A program made the translations under genes and the position numbers. Positions 33,601 through 42,515 of a stretch of DNA of 64,000 nucleotides are shown one piece after another (the first letter of the stretch is position 1; each line of letters begins with the position of its first letter). Source of the stretch: a virus. The stretch covers positions 53,202 to 117,201 of IMG/VR virus record IMGVR_UViG_3300021961_000033, one strand, 5' to 3'. The notes below the pieces were generated by a model, which did not search any database, had not been told where the DNA came from, and was given only the letters and a program-made list of their open reading frames with translations.

Positions 33601-34606
33601 TGTCTATGCACATAGTTTTGCAGATGCTATAGAACAAGCAGAAAAAAGTGTTTGTCTTGTAGAATTCCAATCTAAAGGCCCATCAAAAGAAATCGAGGGT
33701 CCTAAAGAATACAAGCAGCCTGAAAATCAAGAAGATCCTTTTAAAGATTTTTTTAATAAAAATCAGGATAGTTCAAATAGCCTAGGTAGCTGTTTTGTTG
33801 TTTCAGTAAACAATAAAAAATACATCGTTACTAATGAACATGTAGTAGACAGTAAAGAAAAAAACAGCCGACCATATATATTTTTCCATAACGATTTAAA
33901 AAAATACCCTGCAAAAGTTTTAGGTGCTGACGAAGTAAGTGATTTAGCAGTGTTGGAGATGTCTAACTCCGACGGCAAAGAAAAATTAAATAAAATTGAT
34001 CCACTAACTTTAGGTAATAGCGACAAGGTAAGAAAAGGCGACCAAGTATTTGCTATAGGTCATCCTGTTGGACAAAAATGGACAGTAACACAGGGCATTG
34101 TAAGTGCAACAAAAAAGAGATCCACCAATACCTGGCAAGAAGTTATTCAGTCAGATGTTAGTATCAATCAGGGCAACAGTGGCGGACCGCTTTTTAATGA
34201 AAATGGCGAAGTAGTAGGCGTAAACAGTTTTATTATAAGTCCACAGGGCGGAAACATTGGTATAAATTTTAGTGTTACCAGCAACAATGTTAATTATATA
34301 ATTAATACTTTAATCACGGATGGCAAAGTTGAGCGAGGAAGACTGGGTATTGCATTTGTTGTAGATAATGATTTAGGCAAAATAATTATCGAGGAAATAC
34401 TAAAAGACGGACCAGTAGACAAAACAGGCAAACTCAAAAAGAATGACATACTATTAAAAATAAATGGTCGTGATATAAATTTCCCTGCAGATATTGGGCT
34501 TGCAATGGATACTGTTAAACCCAATCAAAAGGTGGAACTTGAAGTTTTGCGTGGTAAGAAAACTATAAAATTAGTTGTAAAAACTGGTTTATTTGTGTTT
34601 GACTAA
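33542..34606 (+). CDS. Secreted HtrA/Deg-like serine protease with PDZ domain
   Basis: 354 aa. A signal peptide is clear: MLKKLMPAAVSLSVLLPSGN then VYA before HS (cleavage after about residue 23). The trypsin-like triad is H100 in IVTNEHVVD, D134 in SDLAVLE and S213 in NQGNSGGPLF. A PDZ-like domain covers about 262-350 (RGRLGIAFVV ... LKKNDILLKINGRDINFP). Deg proteases degrade or remodel envelope proteins in the periplasm. Ribosome site AAGGA lies 12 bp upstream, inside the zinc-finger gene. It converges with the 533-aa structural gene, leaving only 10 bp between stops. Exported phage proteases of this type are uncommon in T4-like genomes. Confidence 0.93.
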   Translation: MLKKLMPAAVSLSVLLPSGNVYAHSFADAIEQAEKSVCLVEFQSKGPSKEIEGPKEYKQPENQEDPFKDFFNKNQDSSNSLGSCFVVSVNNKKYIVTNEHVVDSKEKNSRPYIFFHNDLKKYPAKVLGADEVSDLAVLEMSNSDGKEKLNKIDPLTLGNSDKVRKGDQVFAIGHPVGQKWTVTQGIVSATKKRSTNTWQEVIQSDVSINQGNSGGPLFNENGEVVGVNSFIISPQGGNIGINFSVTSNNVNYIINTLITDGKVERGRLGIAFVVDNDLGKIIIEEILKDGPVDKTGKLKKNDILLKINGRDINFPADIGLAMDTVKPNQKVELEVLRGKKTIKLVVKTGLFVFD

Positions 34607-34616
34607 GTTAGTTATG

Positions 34617-36218
34617 CTATTCTGCTTGTTTTACTAGCAATGCTTCAAAGAAACTAACAGTAGCACTTTGTCCTCGAGTGGTTGAACTCTGTGTATAAGC
34701 TGAAAATGTTACATAGTCTGTAGAACCATTCATATAAATGTGTGCTGTAATTTGAGGTCTAATAGCACCAATACTACCTGTGCTACTATGTGCAGAACCG
34801 TTGAGATTAATAGAAATACCACCTTCTTGTGTTGCGCCGCTGTATGCATCAACACTGGCACGGAAGTACCACAAGCCTGCTATAGTAGGAGTAAATCTAT
34901 CTGTTGTACTGCTCCACATTGCATCTGTGCTTCCGTAATCTACTGCCGCATCTTCATAATCAATAGTAACATTACCATAACTACCTGGATACACGATATT
35001 TGTATTAGTAGTGCGTCTTACAAAGTAAAATGTATCACTTTTAATTGCACCTTCTACAACAAGATCATTTTTTACTGTAGTAGTGCTTGCAGCTATACTT
35101 GCTTTCTCTGTACCAGCTATGTCAAAGCGTATAGTATCTTCGTCTGCACTTTCTTCAACTTGTATTTTGGTATCGTTATCTGCGTCAGCAATAGAAGCAG
35201 AACTTAAATTTACAGATTGGCCACTAAAAAAGTTACGCACTTGTATCTTATCGCCACTTGCAGGTGCTTCATTAAATGTTAATGTAGTTCCACTAATAGA
35301 ATAGGTATTTGTTACTTCTTGAACGGTACCATTTATGCTTACAAGGGCAGAACCGGCTGTGGCTGTTTGACTTAAGGTAAATGCCGTAGTACTGTTGTCG
35401 CCATCAAATTCATCAAAAGTAACTGTGTTTACTGCGCCTACACCTACCCAACTAGTTCCATTATAAACTTCAACTTGGCTATCAGTGCTGTTAAAGCGTA
35501 TCATACCAGTCTGTGCTGTTGGACGTTCACCTGTTGTTCCTACTGGAATAATAAGTCCAGTGGTACTATCAATAGCAACATAGCCGGTACCAGCAGGTTC
35601 AAGAATTATTTCTTCGTTAGTAACAGTAGTTTTTATTCTGTTGTCTGTAAATGTGAAGGCACCAAGTTCACTAGCGTCAGCACCAACACCAAACGTGCCG
35701 GTGTATCTTGCAGCCGCAATATAGACACTCTTGCCTGTAAAACTTACACCATTTGGTAGATTTGTTCCAATAAAGTGTAGTACACCTGACTGATAATCAA
35801 AATACCATTCGTCGTCATTGCCACTACCAGTTGCAAATACTTGGGTACCACCGCTTGCTGCGGTACCAGCGGATCCGCTGGTATGAATATAAACTTTAGC
35901 CTGATATGTTGAAGCAATTTCTGGTGGAATCCAGTCTGTTTGTCCTGTTTTCCAAGTTCTATTTGCTGTTGCCGTACCGTCAAGAGTACACTCAATAGGA
36001 CTACTTGTAGGGTAAACTGTTACAACACCAGTACTTGATCCCGGTTGAATAGCAGGAATACTGCTTGCCTGTTTCCAAACTTTATCGCCACGTAGTAACA
36101 GTGGACTTGCAATAGCTTCGTTAGGAGCTTTTTTAGCAGCATTAGTATCTGTTTTAGTTGCACCAAAGCCTAGTTTTTTCCATAAGAAGTCAACTTTTTG
36201 GGTGTCTGTAATAGCCAT
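34617..36218 (-). CDS. Structural protein with C1q-like C-terminus
   Basis: 533 aa. N-terminus FLWKKLGFGATKTDTNAAKK and PNEAIASPLLLRGDKVWKQA. In the middle is the recurring module FDEFDGDNSTTAFTLSQTAT with SISGTTLTFNEAPASGDKIQ, also present in the giant fibre and in the 143-aa protein. The C-terminal 140 residues (RFTPTIAGLWYFRASVDAYS ... GISINLNGSAHSSTG ... TVSFFEALLVK) have the strand pattern of a C1q/TNF-like jelly roll, a common trimeric tip on phage fibres. Coupled to the PKD protein by TAATG. Confidence 0.82.
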   Translation of the reverse strand: MAITDTQKVDFLWKKLGFGATKTDTNAAKKAPNEAIASPLLLRGDKVWKQASSIPAIQPGSSTGVVTVYPTSSPIECTLDGTATANRTWKTGQTDWIPPEIASTYQAKVYIHTSGSAGTAASGGTQVFATGSGNDDEWYFDYQSGVLHFIGTNLPNGVSFTGKSVYIAAARYTGTFGVGADASELGAFTFTDNRIKTTVTNEEIILEPAGTGYVAIDSTTGLIIPVGTTGERPTAQTGMIRFNSTDSQVEVYNGTSWVGVGAVNTVTFDEFDGDNSTTAFTLSQTATAGSALVSINGTVQEVTNTYSISGTTLTFNEAPASGDKIQVRNFFSGQSVNLSSASIADADNDTKIQVEESADEDTIRFDIAGTEKASIAASTTTVKNDLVVEGAIKSDTFYFVRRTTNTNIVYPGSYGNVTIDYEDAAVDYGSTDAMWSSTTDRFTPTIAGLWYFRASVDAYSGATQEGGISINLNGSAHSSTGSIGAIRPQITAHIYMNGSTDYVTFSAYTQSSTTRGQSATVSFFEALLVKQAE

Positions 36219-39200
36219 TAACTTGCAACTCCTACGCTAAGTGCTGTTACACTTTGCCCACTTGTTAGTGCAATACGCACCAGCACAACATTGCCTGTTG
36301 CATTGGTGGCGTTTTCACTACCTAATGTCATTGTGTAACCTCCACTGAGTGAAGTGCTTGTTGCTATTCTATCACCTGAAGTAAACGCACAGCCGTTACT
36401 TCCGTTACCGCCACTGCCTGTATTACTTCCTGGTACACCACTACCACCGTAAGTTGTACTAGCATCTAACCAACCATTAAGACCACTTGCACTGTCAATA
36501 GCAGTGCCAGGCGCTGCAATCCAAAGTCCTGCAATGCCACTGCTTGTAATGTTAATATCAAAGTTAGCCATTGTAGTTCTACGGAATGCAAATGTAAAGT
36601 ATTGTGTTCCTGTATCAGCACTGCGATCTGGACCTACTGGCAGGAAGCCTGTGCTATAATCTGTTACATCATATTTGAGAACACCCAATCTAATAGTTGC
36701 TTCTTTGGTTCCTTCAACACCTGGATCTGCACTTTCAGTATAAGGACTGTTTGTGTAGAAGTTTGTAGCACCATTGAATGTTGGTGTATCTGTAGTTGCT
36801 GCATTAAAGTCAAATATGCGAACACCGTCGTCATCAAATCCAGCACCTAAACTATCGCTTACTGCAATAGCAATTTCACTAATACCGCTCTGCGCTGCGG
36901 TATGCACTTGAACTTTTTCATTAATATTAGCATAACTACCAATGCCGTTAGCGTTTCTTGCACGAATTTGTAATTGCTCAACTGTTCTTACACTAGAGCT
37001 TGTTACAGGAATACTTAAGTTACCAATAGCATATGCTGAACTCACGCCAGTGTCTACATTTGGAATACCACCTGTAAGCATACTACTAGCACCATCAATG
37101 TTAGCATATGTATAATCTTGTCCAGTAATTGCTGCGCTGCTTGTGCCTTCGGCATTTGTGCCACTGTCAATCTCAACGATATTTGTTTGGTTAGTGTATG
37201 CTTGACCTGTCAAATCATCTATTGTTGTACCAGCAAGTTGTAGTGTAGGCGAACCTGTGTTGTAATAAGGAATACCTGAAATATAACGCTTGCTACCACC
37301 CGAACTTTCTGTAAGTGTGCCAGTTTCAGCAATATTTGGGACTAATGTAACATCATCACGCAAAACATGTACATAGTTTGTATTGCCTGTTGCGTCATGT
37401 GTTAATCGTTGAGCGTTTAGACCCACACTATAACCTGATAATGCTTTTGTAATCTTAGCATCAAACACCTGGTAAAAATTACTTGGGTAACTTCCATTGA
37501 TGCTGTTGTAATCAACTTGCTGTGAAACTACAAGGCTTGTAAATGTTCCTGTTTCCCCAGTGGTAGTAGTAAATGTTTTTGTGCCATCATTTACAGCATT
37601 AATTTCTGCTGCTAGTGTACCACTTGCACCATTGTATGCATCATTTACTGTACTTGTGTCAATAGTACCGCTAGTGTAACGTCTGGCTGTTGATGTGTTA
37701 AGAGCAGTGCCTGCTGCCAGTGTACTTGCTGCGCCCGTATTGTCAGTAAATCCTGCACACAATACTGGTAATGTGCCTTGAGCAGCATCGCTAAGTGTTA
37801 TACTCTTTGTGCTTAGGTTTGCAGGTGCACTTGGTGTTGCTTTTAAAGTAAATGTAATGCTAGTATCTACATCTGTTTGTGCAGTTATATCTGGAGTTCC
37901 ATTTGCTGTAAAGGATAGGTTGTAAGTGCTTACACTTTGACCTGCATAATCATGATCTAGTGTAGCGCCAATACTACCAGCACTTGATCCATCTTCACTT
38001 GGTGTATCGTTTGTGCTGCCGTCTGCCCAGTTGTATACATAATCATCTGCATTTTGAGAAGTGTTTGTAGCACGAACTAGAGCACGGTTGTTGCCAAGTA
38101 AATCAGTAAAGTCATAAATTGTATACTGATTATCGCTGCTACCATCACTTACTGTTACCGCTGTAGCAGCAATATTTGCTCGCACATCAGGCTCGACGTG
38201 CACGGTAAATGTACTGCTTATAAACGGTGAACTTGTATGATTACTAATAACTCTTAAAGTACCAGTATAGTCAACTGCAACACCATTTGCTTGGTTAGCA
38301 CTGCTAAGTGCATAGGTATGGGTAAGCCCAACACCTCTGTCACCTGCTGCACCAGTACCAGCATTTACTGTTACATTACTTGTTCCATCACCAAACTGGT
38401 ATTGATATTGTATGCCGTATGTTGCATAGTTACCAATAGTTGATTCTGTTGTGTTTGTAAATGTAACAGGATGGCCGCTAGTGCCTTCCTGATTAATACC
38501 ACTTGTACTGCTAAGTGTTACAGTAGGGGTGTGAGTATCATAAATCTTATAATTGTTAGTGTCGCTTGTTGGTGTTACACCAGGTGTTGCTGTACTGTGA
38601 CTGTCTAGGGTTAGTGTAACTGTTCTTGTTACTTCTTGTTCTGTGCTTGCTGTAAATGTATGAGCAAGTCTTGCGCCTGCTGTACCGCCTGCTGAACTAT
38701 CATTTGTAATTACATCGTCGCTAGATCCATCACCCCAGTCCCAGGTGAACTGAATTGTTGCTGCGCCAATGTTTGTTGTATTGTTTTGGAAGTATACAGT
38801 ATCGCCATCGTCCCATTGTGTAATAGGAGAACCGCCACTGCTAGCTGCATATGCTGCAAAACTCACTACAGGATTTGCAGTGTAAATGGTAATATAACTT
38901 GATCTAGTTTTACTTGCTTCACTACCAGTGCCGCTACCGCCATTGTTGTATGCTCTAACCGTTACATCAAAGGGTGAGCCAACATTTGTACTGTATGTAT
39001 GTGTTGGCGTGCTGTCTGTTGTGCCTGTGGTAACACTTCCATCCCCCCAGGTAATATCATATCTGTTAGGATTGCCCACAGTAGTAATAGTAAGTGTTAC
39101 TACTAATCCTGCACCGCCTGTTGTTTGATCTGCGGTAAAATCTACACTCTTAACAAAGGTATTGTTACGAACATTTTCAACCATTTCGTTGAGATCATCA

Positions 39201-39772
39201 ATAGCATCTGTTACTTTTACGCTGCTTGTCCAACCCGTATATGCTGCTGGACTTGTTAAACTGCTATCTGTTGGAGTTCCTAGCGTAATCTCCATACCAG
39301 TACCAACAATACCACTACTTACTTGACTATCTACATATGCCTTCGTTGCAAGGTCTTGTGCACTAGTTGGATCAGCAGCATTTACAACCTTGCTGCTATT
39401 AACATTAACATTACCAGTACCACTAGCAACTAGAACAATATCATCATTGCTTCTTGTAGCAGTAATTTTATTATCTGTAAGTTGTAAACCATCAACAGTA
39501 AGAGCACTGCCATCAAATGTAAGTAGCGCACTATCTTGCAATTCACCACTTGCACCTGCATAGATAACTCTTGTATTTGTTAAATCTGTAACATTAAGAC
39601 TAGTGAGTTGACCTTGCCCGTCTACTGTAAATAATTGGGAAGGACTAGTTGTACCAATACCAATGCGGCTATTTGTATAATCAACTACTAGGGTATCGGT
39701 ATTAAACGCAAGATCGGAATCTCTTTCTAAATTAGCTCTTAGAGCTTTGCCTCCAATACGACTAATAGCCAT
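36218..39772 (-). CDS. PKD-repeat structural protein, 1184 aa
   Basis: N-terminal about 180 residues are fibre-like (RIGIGTTSPSQLFTVDGQGQ, KVVNAADPTSAQDLATKAYV). From about 210 follow at least four PKD-type Ig-like domains, each with a WGDG or equivalent: YDITWGDGSVTTGTTDSTP, FTWDWGDGSSDDVITN, YQYQFGDGTSNVTVN and YVYNWADGSTNDTPSEDG. The second half is a series of beta domains and a glycine-rich end. PKD domains mediate surface or carbohydrate adhesion, so this is an exposed virion protein, perhaps a whisker- or fibre-like appendage. Late element at 39837. Confidence 0.85.
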   Translation of the reverse strand: MAISRIGGKALRANLERDSDLAFNTDTLVVDYTNSRIGIGTTSPSQLFTVDGQGQLTSLNVTDLTNTRVIYAGASGELQDSALLTFDGSALTVDGLQLTDNKITATRSNDDIVLVASGTGNVNVNSSKVVNAADPTSAQDLATKAYVDSQVSSGIVGTGMEITLGTPTDSSLTSPAAYTGWTSSVKVTDAIDDLNEMVENVRNNTFVKSVDFTADQTTGGAGLVVTLTITTVGNPNRYDITWGDGSVTTGTTDSTPTHTYSTNVGSPFDVTVRAYNNGGSGTGSEASKTRSSYITIYTANPVVSFAAYAASSGGSPITQWDDGDTVYFQNNTTNIGAATIQFTWDWGDGSSDDVITNDSSAGGTAGARLAHTFTASTEQEVTRTVTLTLDSHSTATPGVTPTSDTNNYKIYDTHTPTVTLSSTSGINQEGTSGHPVTFTNTTESTIGNYATYGIQYQYQFGDGTSNVTVNAGTGAAGDRGVGLTHTYALSSANQANGVAVDYTGTLRVISNHTSSPFISSTFTVHVEPDVRANIAATAVTVSDGSSDNQYTIYDFTDLLGNNRALVRATNTSQNADDYVYNWADGSTNDTPSEDGSSAGSIGATLDHDYAGQSVSTYNLSFTANGTPDITAQTDVDTSITFTLKATPSAPANLSTKSITLSDAAQGTLPVLCAGFTDNTGAASTLAAGTALNTSTARRYTSGTIDTSTVNDAYNGASGTLAAEINAVNDGTKTFTTTTGETGTFTSLVVSQQVDYNSINGSYPSNFYQVFDAKITKALSGYSVGLNAQRLTHDATGNTNYVHVLRDDVTLVPNIAETGTLTESSGGSKRYISGIPYYNTGSPTLQLAGTTIDDLTGQAYTNQTNIVEIDSGTNAEGTSSAAITGQDYTYANIDGASSMLTGGIPNVDTGVSSAYAIGNLSIPVTSSSVRTVEQLQIRARNANGIGSYANINEKVQVHTAAQSGISEIAIAVSDSLGAGFDDDGVRIFDFNAATTDTPTFNGATNFYTNSPYTESADPGVEGTKEATIRLGVLKYDVTDYSTGFLPVGPDRSADTGTQYFTFAFRRTTMANFDINITSSGIAGLWIAAPGTAIDSASGLNGWLDASTTYGGSGVPGSNTGSGGNGSNGCAFTSGDRIATSTSLSGGYTMTLGSENATNATGNVVLVRIALTSGQSVTALSVGVAS

Positions 39773-39836
39773 ACTTGTTCTCCGCTATCTTGCGCTCACC
39801 ATGCTAACATCCGAGGTGACAGGGTGCTGTTAAGTT

Positions 39837-39844
39837 TATTTATG
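39837..39844 (-). promoter_or_regulatory. T4-type late promoter element
   Basis: Minus strand CATAAATA, 64 bp before the PKD gene start, overlapping the gap after the 143-aa gene. Confidence 0.5.
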
Positions 39845-39856
39845 TTATATTGGACT

Positions 39857-40288
39857 TTATCCAGATGTTACAGAATCATATCCGTGAATAACAGTAATAG
39901 TTTCTGCTGCGCCTGGAGGACTTGTAAAGGTAATAGTTGTTCCGCTAAGTGTATAAGCACTAGCTGGATTCTGATAAACGTTGCCTACTGCAACAACAAT
40001 GCGTTGTGTTTGGTTGCTTGTTACACTTGTACTCATTGTGTAGGCTAAAGTTGAACCATCGCCTGTAAAACTGTCTTGTGTAATGCTTGCAAACCCAGTG
40101 TTTGCTACACTGACAAATGACGTTCCATTATAAACTTCTAAACTGCTTGTATCTAAATTAAAACGTAGTTCACCAGCTATAGGAACATTACTTCTATCTG
40201 CTGTTGTTCCTGCTGGGACACTTAACCCGCCGCCGTCAAGTGCCTTTACACTAAAAATTGGATCTTTTACTTTAATAAATCTAGGCAT
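39857..40288 (-). CDS. Small structural protein, 143 aa
   Basis: N-terminal PRFIKVKDPIFSVKALDGGG, then a short fibre motif GELRFNLDTSSLEVYNGTSF and the module SFTGDGSTLAYTMSTSVTSN with LSGTTITFTSPPGAAETITV, equivalent to modules in the 533-aa protein and the giant fibre. Beta-sandwich expected. Probably a virion decoration or fibre adaptor. Two bases separate its ATG from the stop of the upstream 102-aa gene. Confidence 0.78.
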   Translation of the reverse strand: MPRFIKVKDPIFSVKALDGGGLSVPAGTTADRSNVPIAGELRFNLDTSSLEVYNGTSFVSVANTGFASITQDSFTGDGSTLAYTMSTSVTSNQTQRIVVAVGNVYQNPASAYTLSGTTITFTSPPGAAETITVIHGYDSVTSG

Positions 40289-40290
40289 GA

Positions 40291-40599
40291 TTAGATACCT
40301 ACATAACTTACTGTAGCATAGATACTGTTAATAGCACTAGCTGTTGCTTGAATAGTGTCACCATTTGATAACACAATTTTTTCAATGTTTAAAATATAGG
40401 TATCAGCAGCATCAATACTTAAATTTTTAATAATCTGTGTTGATGTGCCTGCACTGCCGCCGTTAGGCACAACATAAACGTCTAGTGTTCTTGCACTAGC
40501 GTCATCATTCATAAAGAAAATAACAGTAGTAGCACTATTGCCACTTGATGTATATATTGTAGTTGCTGAATTTGAAACTAGTTGTTGCGCTATAGCCAT
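40291..40599 (-). CDS. Small beta-structured protein, 102 aa
   Basis: MAIAQQLVSNSATTIYTSSG, then TTVIFFMNDDASARTLDVYV and a hydrophobic alternation ILNIEKIVLSNGDTIQATAS. The pattern is a single beta-sandwich with no catalytic motif. It lies in the middle of the fibre operon, between two structural genes, with AAGGA upstream. Probably a virion decoration protein; I do not recognise a named family. Confidence 0.75.
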   Translation of the reverse strand: MAIAQQLVSNSATTIYTSSGNSATTVIFFMNDDASARTLDVYVVPNGGSAGTSTQIIKNLSIDAADTYILNIEKIVLSNGDTIQATASAINSIYATVSYVGI

Positions 40600-40611
40600 T
40601 ATATTAAATCC

Positions 40612-41298
40612 TTAAAATATTAATCCATAAACGATGGCTTTGCTTTTACTTACAAGTTCGTCACTTGTACTACTATCTACAAAGAAGAGTCCAGTTCCGC
40701 CACCGCCTGCTGTTGCAGCATATAATAAAGTGGAACTTGCTATCTGAGTTGGAGCACCCCCCTGGTCAACTAATCTAAGATATTGATCCAACTTTAATTC
40801 TTCTTCTACGGTGGCCGCTGCACTACTAACAACTACTCTGCCTGTGCCATCTGGAGCTAGTGTAATATCACCATTAGATGCTGCTGCTGTTACAATGTTA
40901 TAGGAATTAACATCTAAATTGCCACCTAATTGTGGACTTGTATCATCTAATACAGCAGTTAGACCAGAACCTGATGAACCTGTAAGAATTGGAGTATATG
41001 TGCTGCCGCCATTAGTTGTAATTTTAAACAGATCATCATTTTCATCAAAAACTATTTCAGCATTAGCAAGTGATCCACGATCTATTTCTAAACCACTATA
41101 TCTTCCTGTAACACCTGCACCTGATTCACCATCATTTAAAGTAATTACTCTGTCACTGATTACAGTATCAGTAGTTGACACTGTTGTAGTTGTACCAGAA
41201 ACTGTTAGGTCTCCAGTAATGATAGTATTACTGTTTAAGTTTATAGTGCCTGTAGGATCAAAAGTTAAATCACCTGTTACACGCTGAGTTCTAGACAT
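40612..41298 (-). CDS. Fibre-like structural protein, 228 aa
   Basis: MSRTQRVTGDLTFDPTGTIN, then TIITGDLTVSGTTTTVSTTD and the shared module GLEIDRGSLANAEIVFDEND, then LDDTSPQLGGNLDVNSYNIV and LAPDGTGRVVVSSAAATVEE. These units repeat in the larger fibres, so this is a short relative. AACAGGT is a weak ribosome site; a late element sits about 30 bp upstream. Confidence 0.8.
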   Translation of the reverse strand: MSRTQRVTGDLTFDPTGTINLNSNTIITGDLTVSGTTTTVSTTDTVISDRVITLNDGESGAGVTGRYSGLEIDRGSLANAEIVFDENDDLFKITTNGGSTYTPILTGSSGSGLTAVLDDTSPQLGGNLDVNSYNIVTAAASNGDITLAPDGTGRVVVSSAAATVEEELKLDQYLRLVDQGGAPTQIASSTLLYAATAGGGGTGLFFVDSSTSDELVSKSKAIVYGLIF

Positions 41299-41321
41299 AT
41301 GTCATACCTGTTCATACAATT

Positions 41322-41903
41322 TTAAATATTTATCATAGCTTTGAACTTGTCCACTGTATGTATTTCAAAATTGGCATACAGTTTCCAGGATTCAGGCGTA
41401 TATTTTAACAGGGGATTAACATGAACTATTCTAGTCGTACTAAACTCTTGGATTATCTCTGTTATTTGGTTTTCCCAGTTTCCATGATAAGTTGGCTCAC
41501 TGTCAGTATTTTTGTAATTGTCAGTGCCAGCATACAAGTTGTTTATGTAGGAATTGTCACTTACTAAATCCATTCCAATCATAAAGCAATATGGATAACC
41601 ATCTTTACATGCTTGTGCTAATGCGTTTGGGCCACTGCTATATCCTTGCCAGCGTGGATCCAGTGCTTTACTTTTTACCCCTGGTTTTATATTCCGTTCT
41701 CTAGTGTAATGAACATGAGTATCTGGATACCCACTTTCAATTATCTCGTTACTAATACTAGGATCTGTGCTTATTAACACATCAACTTCATCTGTTCTAT
41801 AAACAGCATTGCATGCATAAACCACGCCGCGGCTACGCAATTCTGGAATATTAAATGCCAGGCGAGTTTTTCCGTTTCCTAGAATAAAAGCAAATTCAGT
41901 CAT
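41322..41903 (-). CDS. MptE/DUF115-like Rossmann protein, copy 2
   Basis: 193 aa. FAFILGNGKTRLAFNI at the N-terminus, YACNAVYR, VLISTDPSISNEIIES, then GPNALAQACKDGYPYCFMIG followed by MDL. The order parallels the 254-aa protein at 19717-20481, which carries an extra N-terminal 45 residues. Probably nucleotide or sugar-nucleotide binding; a link to glycosylation of fibre or capsid is inference from the family and its place beside fibre genes. There is no Shine-Dalgarno; a hairpin ends only eight bases before the ATG. Confidence 0.65.
   Translation of the reverse strand: MTEFAFILGNGKTRLAFNIPELRSRGVVYACNAVYRTDEVDVLISTDPSISNEIIESGYPDTHVHYTRERNIKPGVKSKALDPRWQGYSSGPNALAQACKDGYPYCFMIGMDLVSDNSYINNLYAGTDNYKNTDSEPTYHGNWENQITEIIQEFSTTRIVHVNPLLKYTPESWKLYANFEIHTVDKFKAMINI
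41327..41334 (-). promoter_or_regulatory. T4-type late promoter element
   Basis: Minus strand GATAAATA, 28 bp before the 228-aa gene and inside the last codons of the upstream DUF115-like gene. Confidence 0.5.
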
Positions 41904-41910
41904 AATAAAA

Positions 41911-41935
41911 GGCTACAGTAAAGTATACTGTAGCC
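41911..41935 (-). terminator. Hairpin between 153-aa gene and DUF115-like copy 2
   Basis: GGCTACAGTA / TACTGTAGCC, a perfect 10-bp stem with a 5-nt loop, followed on the minus strand by TTTTATTATG. It works as a terminator for the upstream gene, yet its U-tract runs straight into the next start codon. Confidence 0.75.
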
Positions 41936-41961
41936 CTCTATATTTGTCAATACCAAAAAAA

Positions 41962-42423
41962 TTAGTTTGTTACAACTTGGAATCTGCCTGGTTGATTTAC
42001 ATCACCAATAGCATATGTTGAGGTATCGATAGCAACTGCTGAAGTTTGGTCATTTACCCACTGTACACGGTCGCCTACTGCAACTTGTGAACCTGTGCCT
42101 AAAGCACCAATTTCAATCCAGTTGTTTGAAACACGACTAACAAAGTATGTACCGGCCGCACTGTCTGTGGCTGTAAGCTGACATTCACCTTCGGCAAGTG
42201 AACCACTTGCTACTGCCTTAAGTGTACAAGTTTCAGTGCCATCACTTGTTGTTACACGAAAACGATGTGTACCTTTTTGTGTAATACTTGATGTATTATT
42301 TGCACTTCCACCTGTAACATATGCGATCATTTGAATTTGTTCGCCTGTACCGGAATCTGCGCCAATGTCACCTACGTGAAAATTACCATCAACTGTTTTT
42401 GCTGTTCTTAGAGGTCTACCCAT
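41962..42423 (-). CDS. Unknown structural-type protein, 153 aa
   Basis: Start ATG 42423 (MGRPLRTAKTVDGNFHVGDI) is chosen because AAAGGAG precedes it; the longer reading to 42483 crosses the promoter region. Content is beta-rich and neutral: IQMIAYVTGGSANNTSSI, HRFRVTTSDGTETCTLKAVA, VGDRVQWVNDQ. It has a perfect late promoter and its own terminator, the profile of an abundant virion protein, and lies one gene from the capsid cassette. A capsid or tail decoration role is inference. Confidence 0.75.
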   Translation of the reverse strand: MGRPLRTAKTVDGNFHVGDIGADSGTGEQIQMIAYVTGGSANNTSSITQKGTHRFRVTTSDGTETCTLKAVASGSLAEGECQLTATDSAAGTYFVSRVSNNWIEIGALGTGSQVAVGDRVQWVNDQTSAVAIDTSTYAIGDVNQPGRFQVVTN

Positions 42424-42504
42424 TTGTTTTCTCCTTTCAAGAAGTCCAATCCAAGTTCTACTTGGTACGCGGTGGGGCCGCATAAGCCTAATTTATAAGC
42501 ATAA

Positions 42505-42513
42505 GTATTTATA
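42505..42513 (-). promoter_or_regulatory. Perfect T4 late promoter TATAAATA
   Basis: Minus strand TATAAATAC, an exact match to the T4 late consensus, 82 bp upstream of the 153-aa gene and two bases from the ATG of the divergent sulfotransferase. Confidence 0.75.
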
Positions 42514-42515
42514 GA

